Below are positions 32,056 to 38,323 of a stretch of DNA of 42,773 bases, one piece after another; position 1 is the first letter of the stretch, and each line of letters starts with the position of its first letter. This DNA is from an uncultured bacterium. Lineage in GTDB: Bacteria > Bacillota > Clostridia > Christensenellales > Borkfalkiaceae. The stretch lies in contig CATKAP010000202.1 in assembly GCA_949746255.1 (NCBI GenBank), positions 1-42,773 on the forward strand, given 5' to 3'. The translations under genes were made by a program, and so were the position numbers. The notes beneath the pieces were generated by a model. The model was given only the letters and a program-made list of their open reading frames with translations, was not told the DNA's origin and made no database searches.

Positions 32056-33546
32056 ATGTCTAAAAAAACGTTGTATTTCGACAGTATGTGCGGGTATATC
32101 GTTTCCGCCGTTTTGGAGGAAGGTAAACTCACAGAGTTTAATTTCGAAAAACGCGTGCAGGGAACGCTTATAGGCAACATATACAAGGGAAGGGTGGAAG
32201 CCGTTCTTCCGGGAATGCAGGCGGCGTTTATAAATTGCGGGCTTGAACGCAACTGTTATCTTTGCACCGACGACGTTTATAGTGAAAATGCCGGTTACGG
32301 CGAAGGGGTGGGTTCGGTTTCGTTTCCCGCATTGAAAGAAGGCGATGAAATTCTCGTTCAGGTTAATAAATTACCGGTGGGCAAAAAAGGCGCAAAAGTT
32401 ACAGTGCATCCTTCTTTTATAGGAAAGAACCTCATATATACGCCGAATACGCCTTTTATTGGAGTTTCAAGAAAGTTCGACGACGGAGAATTGAGGGACA
32501 ACCTCATATATTCGGTAAAAAAGCTTTTAAAGGACGGCGAGGGGCTTATAGTGCGCACTTCCGCTCCGTACGCCACGCGGGACAGACTTAAAAAGGAATA
32601 TGATTTTCTTAAAAAGATATATGACGAAGTGCGCGAAAAATTCAAATCCGCGAAAACGGGCGATTTGCTTTACACCGATTCCGCGCTCCCGGTACGCGTT
32701 TTGCGCGATATGCTTTCAGACGACGTGGACCGTATAGTAGTCGGTTCGGAAAAACTGAAAGAATTAATAGAAAATATGGTTGACTACGCTCCTTCGCGCA
32801 ATCGCGGAAAGCTTAAAGTGCATAATACCGGCAGGGTAATGTTTGAAGAAGCGGGTATATCTGCTCAGCTTGCCGATATAATTTCTCCTCGTATAAGATT
32901 GGAAAACGGCGCGGAAATAGTTATCGAAAGGACGGAAGCGCTTACGGTTGTCGACGTCAATACGGGTAAATTTACGGGTGACGACAGTTTGGAACAAACC
33001 GTATATTTCACAAACGTTTTAGCCGCGCGGGAAATTGCGCGTCAAGTTAAATTAAGAAATATAGGCGGAATTATAGTCGTCGACTTTATCGATATGCAGC
33101 ACGAAGCGCATAAAAAAGCCGTTGTTTCAGAGTTGGAGTTGGCGCTTAAAGGCGATAAGGCTAAATGCGTCGTTTCCCCCATGTCGCGTTTCGGACTGGT
33201 GGAATTCACGCGTAAACGAATAGGAAACGACCCTATGCCGGTATTTGTAAAACCTTGCTCTTACTGTAACGGAAGCGGTTTTATGTTGACGGAAGAATAT
33301 ATTCTGTTGAATTTACGTTCAAAGATATTTAAGTTGCTTTCCGACGGCGTAAAGTCTTTGCTTGTAGAAATGAACAGAAAAGTTTTCGAGACTATGACAG
33401 CTTGGAGGGAATATACCGACGATTTGAAAACCCGTGCGGGCGACGTTAAAATTTATTTCGTGCCTCACAGAACATACCACGAAGAACAGTTTTCATTCGG
33501 AATCGATAAATTCGAAGTTCCGGACGACGCGGCGCTGTTAAACTGA
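32056..33546 (+). CDS. rng: Ribonuclease G/E family endoribonuclease
   Basis: A 496-residue single-strand-specific endoribonuclease for rRNA maturation and mRNA decay. It has an N-terminal S1 domain (about 35-125, GNIYKGRVEAVLPGMQAAFI), a DNase I-like catalytic part with the metal-binding Asp300 (TVVDVNTG) and Asp343 (IVVDFIDM), equivalent to RNase E Asp303/Asp346, and the zinc-link CSYC (Cys401, Cys404). Length is that of RNase G, without the RNase E scaffold region. AAGGA precedes ATG 32056. In many Clostridia rng sits directly before rplU; here it is 4.5 kb away and on the other strand. An AraC-type gene follows after 8 bases. Confidence 0.95.
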   Translation: MSKKTLYFDSMCGYIVSAVLEEGKLTEFNFEKRVQGTLIGNIYKGRVEAVLPGMQAAFINCGLERNCYLCTDDVYSENAGYGEGVGSVSFPALKEGDEILVQVNKLPVGKKGAKVTVHPSFIGKNLIYTPNTPFIGVSRKFDDGELRDNLIYSVKKLLKDGEGLIVRTSAPYATRDRLKKEYDFLKKIYDEVREKFKSAKTGDLLYTDSALPVRVLRDMLSDDVDRIVVGSEKLKELIENMVDYAPSRNRGKLKVHNTGRVMFEEAGISAQLADIISPRIRLENGAEIVIERTEALTVVDVNTGKFTGDDSLEQTVYFTNVLAAREIARQVKLRNIGGIIVVDFIDMQHEAHKKAVVSELELALKGDKAKCVVSPMSRFGLVEFTRKRIGNDPMPVFVKPCSYCNGSGFMLTEEYILLNLRSKIFKLLSDGVKSLLVEMNRKVFETMTAWREYTDDLKTRAGDVKIYFVPHRTYHEEQFSFGIDKFEVPDDAALLN

Positions 33547-33554
33547 TTATTGAT

Positions 33555-34286
33555 ATGAATAAAATTATTTATGCCGGATGGACGGTGTTTTCCGAGGAAT
33601 GGAAAACGGAAAAAGTTTACGAAATAATTATACCGCAGGTGCACGGTAAAGTGCTTTTGGACGGAGGCGAACTGTTTTACAGGGCGGGCGACGCGGTAAT
33701 CGTGCCCCCGTGCGTCCGTTATTGCTTTACGCCCGAAGGCAGGCATTTGCACGTTAAAATAGAACAGGCGCTTTTGCCCTTGAAGGAGGCGGCGGTTATA
33801 GGCGACGACGGCGCGGGAGGGATAGAGCACGCGGCGCGTCAGGCCGCCTTTTACACTTCTTCGGACTGTATGAAGAAGGAACTTATTTTGTCGGCTTTAG
33901 GAGATTTGCTTACGGCTTACGTTGCGGCGTTTTCCGCACGCAGAGGTTATTCTCCCGTGGTGGAAATGATAAAAGCCGATATTTTGAAAAATCTTTCCGA
34001 TTCTCTTTACACACCTGAAAAATTTTTAAAAAGCTTGCCCTTGAATTATGATTACGCGCGCAAACTTTTCAAGAAGGAAACGGGGCTAACTCCCCGCGAT
34101 TTTTTGTTGCGGCAGCGCATGCAGCTCGCGGCGGGGTTGCTTTCGGGCGGCAAGACGAATAAATACGGAAAATTTTCCGTTTCGCAGGTTGCCGAGGCGT
34201 GCGGATATTCCGAACCGTTGTATTTTTTTCGTGTTTTCAAAAAATATTACGGGGTGTCGCCCGGAAAATACGGCTCGGAAACTTAA
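33555..34286 (+). CDS. AraC-family transcriptional regulator
   Basis: A 243-residue regulator. A cupin-like sensor part (about 15-75, ELFYRAGDAVIVPPCVRYCF) is followed by an all-helical linker and a C-terminal AraC DNA-binding domain (about 150-240) with two helix-turn-helices, the second ending VSQVAEACGYSEPLYFFRVFKKYYGVSPGKY. The ligand is probably a sugar, given the fold. No ribosome site is seen and the ATG is 8 bases after the rng stop, so it is likely translated by coupling to rng. The targets are unknown; a sugar kinase and a YjbR gene lie close by. Confidence 0.9.
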   Translation: MNKIIYAGWTVFSEEWKTEKVYEIIIPQVHGKVLLDGGELFYRAGDAVIVPPCVRYCFTPEGRHLHVKIEQALLPLKEAAVIGDDGAGGIEHAARQAAFYTSSDCMKKELILSALGDLLTAYVAAFSARRGYSPVVEMIKADILKNLSDSLYTPEKFLKSLPLNYDYARKLFKKETGLTPRDFLLRQRMQLAAGLLSGGKTNKYGKFSVSQVAEACGYSEPLYFFRVFKKYYGVSPGKYGSET

Positions 34287-34334
34287 ATTATTTAATCCGG
34301 TTTTACGTGAATTCAATATATTACGGCGCTGATA

Positions 34335-34368
34335 AAGGCGGAAGTTCAACTTCCGCCTTATTTTTTTA
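34335..34368. terminator. Bidirectional terminator
   Basis: AAGGCGGAAG (34335-34344) pairs with CTTCCGCCTT (34350-34359) around TTCAA, followed by seven T. It lies between convergent genes and overlaps the YjbR stop. Confidence 0.9.
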
Positions 34369-34732
34369 CCGTCGTTAAATCGTAACTCAGCTCCAATAAT
34401 TTGAACACGTCGCCGGCAGGTATGTCAGACTGTAAAACTACCGTAAGCCAATGTTTTTTGTTCATGTGATATGCCGGCAATATCCCTTTATACCGAGCCT
34501 TTAGAAAAGGCGACAGGTCGGTAGGACATTTTACGTTAAGTATTTCTCTGTTTTCCGGAATTTCCGCGCCTACGCTTTTAAAGTAATTTTCAGGCGCGCG
34601 CATAAGAATTCCGAACCATTTACTTTTTCCGTTTCTTAAAACGGCGGTAAAAAAATCGCCTTCGAAAGGGTAATCGTAACTTGCTGCGGGAAAATTTTCG
34701 GTATATTTTAAAATTTCTTCGCGGGTAATCAT
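34358..34732 (-). CDS. YjbR/MmcQ-family protein
   Basis: A 124-residue protein of the CyaY-like-fold YjbR family, annotated as DNA-binding in some members but without a firmly known role. Diagnostic parts: WFGILMRAPENYF, ILNVKCPTDLSPFLKARY and ILPAYHMNKKHWLTVVL. There is no ribosome site. The promoter's -10 box ends only six bases before ATG 34732, so the transcript probably starts at or within a base or two of the start codon (leaderless). Confidence 0.86.
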   Translation of the reverse strand: MITREEILKYTENFPAASYDYPFEGDFFTAVLRNGKSKWFGILMRAPENYFKSVGAEIPENREILNVKCPTDLSPFLKARYKGILPAYHMNKKHWLTVVLQSDIPAGDVFKLLELSYDLTTVKK

Positions 34733-34738
34733 GCTTTT

Positions 34739-34767
34739 ATTATAGTCGCCTGCATAAAAAAAGTAAA
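34739..34767 (-). promoter_or_regulatory. Promoter giving a leaderless YjbR transcript
   Basis: On the minus strand, TTTACT (34767-34762), a 17-bp spacer and a perfect TATAAT (34744-34739), then six bases to the ATG. Confidence 0.82.
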
Positions 34768-34786
34768 GAAAATTTTAAATTTATAA

Positions 34787-34815
34787 TATACAAACGCGCT
34801 GCTCGGTGGTATAAT
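34787..34815 (+). promoter_or_regulatory. Promoter of the sugar kinase
   Basis: TATACA (34787-34792), a 17-bp spacer and TATAAT (34810-34815) preceded by TGG (extended -10). The weak -35 suggests the extended -10 matters. Confidence 0.65.
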
Positions 34816-34848
34816 TAATTGACCGAATAAATTTTAGGGGGAATATTA

Positions 34849-35886
34849 ATGCAAAACGCAGTTGATAAAATAAAATTTATTACCGTGGGGGAACTTTTAT
34901 TGAGGCTTTCGCCGCCTAATTACGAAAAAATACGTTCCACGGACGAATTTAAAGTGACGTACGGAGGGGCGGAAGCCAACGTTGCCGCAAGTCTCTCCAA
35001 TCTTGGAATCGACTGTTCCTATTTTACGGTGGTACCCGATTCTTCCATAGGTAAAGCGGCGATAAGGTATCTGAGAAGCAACGACGTTCACTGTGCGCCC
35101 TGTATATATTCCGATAAAGGCAGAATGGGAATATATTTTTTGGAGGAAGGCTTCGGTGTGCGCGCTTCCAAAGTGACGTATGACAGAAAAGATTCGGCTT
35201 TCGCAATATACGATTTTACAACGCTTGATTTTAAAACCGTCTTAAAAGATTATATTTGGCTGCATCTTTCGGGTATTACTCCCGCGCTTTCGGAAAATTG
35301 CCGCGCGCTTTGCATGCTTGCGCTGAAAGCGGCGAAAGAATTGGGTATAACCGTAAGTTTCGACTGTAACTTCCGTTCCGCGCTTTGGAATTGGCAGGAA
35401 GCGCGCGACTGTATTACGGAGTACCTTCCGTATGTGGACGTATTGTTCGGTATAGAACCTATAAATTTACGCGATGAAAACGGCAAAGATATGAAAGACG
35501 GTCTTTCAATGAATCCTTCGTTCGAAGAGCAGGATAAAATTTTCCGCGAACTGCATAATCGTTATAATTTTAAAGCTATCGGTCGGCATGTAAGATATGT
35601 TCACTCGGGAAGCGAGAACAGTTTGAAAGCGTTTATGTGGTACGGAGGTAAAACTTACGAAAGCCGCGTTTTTCGTTTCAACATTTTAGACCGGGTAGGC
35701 GGAGGCGACGCCTTTGCAAGCGGTATGATTTACGCGCTTATGCGCGGTTTCAAACCGGAAGATACAATAAATTTCGCCGTCGCCGCGTCTGTGATAAAAC
35801 ATACTATGCACGGGGATTTCAATATAACCGACGACGAAGAATCTATTATTAGTCTTATGAATCAAAAATATGAAATAAGGCGTTAA
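34849..35886 (+). CDS. PfkB-family sugar kinase (2-keto-3-deoxygluconate kinase-like)
   Basis: A 345-residue ribokinase-family enzyme. The N-terminal FITVGELLLRLSPP and YGGAEANVAASLSNLG, SFDCNFRSALWNW in the middle, and the catalytic Asp287 in RVGGGDAFASGM are typical of KDG kinases, which phosphorylate 2-keto-3-deoxygluconate in uronic-acid breakdown. Ribokinase- or fructokinase-type substrates remain possible. AGGGGGAA precedes ATG 34849. It has its own promoter and is followed by a terminator. No KDPG aldolase or uronate isomerase is next to it, so the pathway is not complete locally. Confidence 0.83.
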   Translation: MQNAVDKIKFITVGELLLRLSPPNYEKIRSTDEFKVTYGGAEANVAASLSNLGIDCSYFTVVPDSSIGKAAIRYLRSNDVHCAPCIYSDKGRMGIYFLEEGFGVRASKVTYDRKDSAFAIYDFTTLDFKTVLKDYIWLHLSGITPALSENCRALCMLALKAAKELGITVSFDCNFRSALWNWQEARDCITEYLPYVDVLFGIEPINLRDENGKDMKDGLSMNPSFEEQDKIFRELHNRYNFKAIGRHVRYVHSGSENSLKAFMWYGGKTYESRVFRFNILDRVGGGDAFASGMIYALMRGFKPEDTINFAVAASVIKHTMHGDFNITDDEESIISLMNQKYEIRR

Positions 35887-35909
35887 TTGCGCTATATTGC
35901 GGGGCTTAC

Positions 35910-35940
35910 AACGTATTATGTGTGAAATATAACGTATAAT
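35910..35940 (+). promoter_or_regulatory. 21-bp-spaced direct repeat before the second two-component system
   Basis: AACGTATTAT (35910-35919) and AACGTATAAT (35931-35940) are direct repeats with a 21-bp period and nine of ten bases shared. The sequence differs from the ACGAACGG motif of the first system, but the spacing is the same as expected for a LytTR dimer. It lies between the kinase stop and the terminator, about 50 bp before the -35 of the second regulator gene. Confidence 0.48.
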
Positions 35941-35948
35941 TTATTTTA

Positions 35949-35981
35949 AATTGCGGGGTTTGGAACTCCGCAATTATTTTT
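35949..35981 (+). terminator. Terminator of the sugar kinase
   Basis: AATTGCGG (35949-35956) pairs with CCGCAATT (35968-35975), with inner pairs GTT/AAC, followed by A and five T. Confidence 0.83.
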
Positions 35982-35991
35982 GCCGCCGCTA

Positions 35992-36020
35992 TTGACATGT
36001 AAAATTATGTATGGTAGAAT
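35992..36020 (+). promoter_or_regulatory. Promoter of the second two-component system (leaderless)
   Basis: A perfect TTGACA (35992-35997), a 17-bp spacer and TAGAAT (36015-36020) preceded by TGG. ATG 36027 follows after six bases, which places the start point at the start codon. Confidence 0.88.
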
Positions 36021-36026
36021 ACGATT

Positions 36027-36752
36027 ATGGAACAACAGAACAAAACCGTAAATTTGGCCGTCGTGGAGGACGACGATAAAACGCGGGAGCGCTTTTGCGC
36101 TACGATAGACGAATACGGAGAACGGCAAGGAATAAGTTTTTGTAAGCGCTGTTTCGGGCTTGCCACCGATTTTCTGGAAAATTATTCGCCCGACTACGAT
36201 ATAGTTTTCATGGATATTCAGCTTCCCGATCTGGACGGAATGAGCGCTGCGAAAAAACTGCGAGAAGTGGATAAATCGGTTACGTTGGTATTTGTAACTA
36301 ATTTTGCGCAGTACGCGATAAACGGTTACGAGGTCGGAGCTACCGATTTTATAGTAAAACCCGTCGAATACGCGCATTTTTCAGTTAAATTCGATAGGAT
36401 TTTAAGCAAGATAAACGCATTTTCGGATATAATCATAGCGGTTAAAACAAACAACGGAATAATTTCCGTCGCCGCGTCCGAACTTAAATATGTGGAAGTT
36501 ATGGGTCACAGCCTTATTTATCATACCACTCACGGTAATTTAAACGCTTCGGGAACGCTGTACAAAGCCGAAAGCCAGCTTGCAAAGGCTAAATTCGTTC
36601 GGTGCAACAGTTGCTATCTTGTAAATCCGCGGTATGTGCAGTCTATAAACAATTACACCACCGTCGTCGGCGGGGACGAGCTTAAAATTTCTTACGCAAA
36701 GAAAAAGGACTACCGTAAAGCCGTCGCCGATTATCTCGGAGGACTTGTATAG
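36027..36752 (+). CDS. LytTR-type response regulator (second system)
   Basis: A 241-residue regulator: receiver domain about 9-125 with acidic pocket Glu14/Asp15/Asp16, phosphorylation site Asp63 (FMDIQLPDLDG), Thr91 and Lys111 (IVKPVEY), then a LytTR domain (about 137-238) with LKYVEVMGHSLIYHT and FVRCNSCYLVNPRYV. The start at ATG 36027 has no ribosome site but a consensus promoter directly before it, so leaderless translation is likely. Its stop overlaps the GTG of the kinase by one base. Gene order is regulator then kinase, the reverse of the first system. Confidence 0.92.
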   Translation: MEQQNKTVNLAVVEDDDKTRERFCATIDEYGERQGISFCKRCFGLATDFLENYSPDYDIVFMDIQLPDLDGMSAAKKLREVDKSVTLVFVTNFAQYAINGYEVGATDFIVKPVEYAHFSVKFDRILSKINAFSDIIIAVKTNNGIISVAASELKYVEVMGHSLIYHTTHGNLNASGTLYKAESQLAKAKFVRCNSCYLVNPRYVQSINNYTTVVGGDELKISYAKKKDYRKAVADYLGGLV

Positions 36753-38158
36753 TGTATGAGCTTACGGCGTTTTATTTATATAAAGCCGTTTTTACTACGG
36801 AACTGTTGATTTCGGAATATTTAATGTGCGTGAAATTGAAACGCCGGCCTAATTTTGTTTTAAGGTGCTTGTTTGCCGTAACGCTGTGTATCGGATTTTC
36901 GTTTGCTATTCCCGTTGTTGCGTATAACGCCTTATATTGTTCGGTGGTGTTTTTGCTCATGTTCGGTTTTTCTCTGTTGACTATGAAAATGTGTTTCGAG
37001 GAAAGCTGGGTTACGGTAATTTTTCGCGGACTTGCCGCTTACACCACGCAACATATCGCGTATCAGATATTCGATTTGCTTGTATTGGGAATCGGCGCCG
37101 TTTTCGGACAGGGTATTTCTGTGGGCGGTATGTACGGCGACGGCGGAGTAACAGAATACTTGCCGATTATAGTAAACGCGGTCAGGGTGCCGTCCTCCTC
37201 GGTCGGGGCGGATATGTTCGGACAGTTGCAAATACTTTTCGATTATTGTTCATACGCGTTTGTATATATACTTGTTTACGCTTTGGGTTTCGATTTCGTG
37301 GCAAAAAGATTGAAAGACAGCGATAAATTCCAGATGAAAAATTCCGCGTTGTTTGTGTTCGTGGTGTGTTTCGTATTTTTTAACGTCGTAATTTCTTCTG
37401 TGGTAACTTATTACAGCGGACCGCATTTCGACGCATTTTACGTAATAGTTCTCGCGCTGTACAATATTGTGTGTTCTTTTTTCACGATGTATATAATGTT
37501 CGAAGTGGTTTACAGAAAACAGTTGAAGAGAGAATTTACTACCGCAAACAGGCTTTTGAAACAGTCGGAAGAACAATATAAACTCGCAAAGGAAAATATA
37601 GAACTCATAAATTTAAAGTGTCACGACCTAAAACATCAAATCAGGCATCTCGGCAACGATACCCGTGTGGACAGACAAACCGTTAAAGAGATTGAAAACA
37701 TGATTTCAATATACGACGCGGGTATACGAACGGGCAACGAAGCGTTGGATATTATTCTGACCGAAAAGAGCTTGTATTGCAATAAACACGGAATAAGGCT
37801 TTACAGTATTCTGGACGGAAATCTTTTGTCTTTTATTTCCGATTCGGATTTATATTCGCTGTTCGGCAATCTTTTGGATAACGCGATAGAAGCGGTTCAG
37901 AATCTTGAAGAAGAAAAAAGGTTTATTAACCTCAGCGTAAAAGAAGTTAACGGTTTCCCTACCGTAAGCACCGGCAACTGTTTCGCTTCCCGGCTTGAAT
38001 TTGATAAAGGGATTCCGAAAACAACCAAAGAAAATAAAGATTTGCACGGATTCGGTATGAAGAGTATAAAACTTATTTGTAAAAAGTACGAGGCGGAGTT
38101 GAACGTCTCGGTCAACGGCGGAATGTTCGAAGTAAATATAATTTTCATGAACAGATAG
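36752..38158 (+). CDS. AgrC-like sensor histidine kinase (second system)
   Basis: A 468-residue sensor kinase. About six transmembrane helices (residues 5-245) are followed by a coiled coil, the phosphorylation segment LKCHDLKHQIRHL (His291) and a GHKL ATPase domain with N box GNLLDNAIEAVQN and G box HGFGMKSIKLI. GTG 36752 is the start: GGAGG (36738-36742) lies nine bases upstream, within the regulator gene. It most likely controls nearby genes, such as the GH3 gene that begins 165 bases downstream, but no signal peptide gene is seen. Confidence 0.88.
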   Translation: MYELTAFYLYKAVFTTELLISEYLMCVKLKRRPNFVLRCLFAVTLCIGFSFAIPVVAYNALYCSVVFLLMFGFSLLTMKMCFEESWVTVIFRGLAAYTTQHIAYQIFDLLVLGIGAVFGQGISVGGMYGDGGVTEYLPIIVNAVRVPSSSVGADMFGQLQILFDYCSYAFVYILVYALGFDFVAKRLKDSDKFQMKNSALFVFVVCFVFFNVVISSVVTYYSGPHFDAFYVIVLALYNIVCSFFTMYIMFEVVYRKQLKREFTTANRLLKQSEEQYKLAKENIELINLKCHDLKHQIRHLGNDTRVDRQTVKEIENMISIYDAGIRTGNEALDIILTEKSLYCNKHGIRLYSILDGNLLSFISDSDLYSLFGNLLDNAIEAVQNLEEEKRFINLSVKEVNGFPTVSTGNCFASRLEFDKGIPKTTKENKDLHGFGMKSIKLICKKYEAELNVSVNGGMFEVNIIFMNR

Positions 38159-38182
38159 TTTTTAGTTTTTTTATAGTTTTAC

Positions 38183-38206
38183 ACGGCGGTTTATTCCGTC
38201 GTTTTT
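38183..38206 (+). terminator. Terminator of the second two-component system
   Basis: ACGGCGG (38183-38189) pairs with CCGTCGT (38196-38202), including one G-U, followed by a T-run. Confidence 0.72.
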
Positions 38207-38323
38207 GTTTTTAATGAAACAATTTATCGAGTTATGTTAAAAAATCATAGATTTAGGAAAATTTTGCTCCGTTTTACAAAATACGTGATATGATACGAAT
38301 ACTAAAATATGAGGAGGTAGAAA

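Noticed and set aside
38260-38310. Sigma-A promoter and LytTR repeat directly before the second GH3
   Set aside because: TATGAT and TTTACA/TTGCTC do not combine with an acceptable spacer, and ATACG copies are 12 bp apart, not 21. I could not support either.
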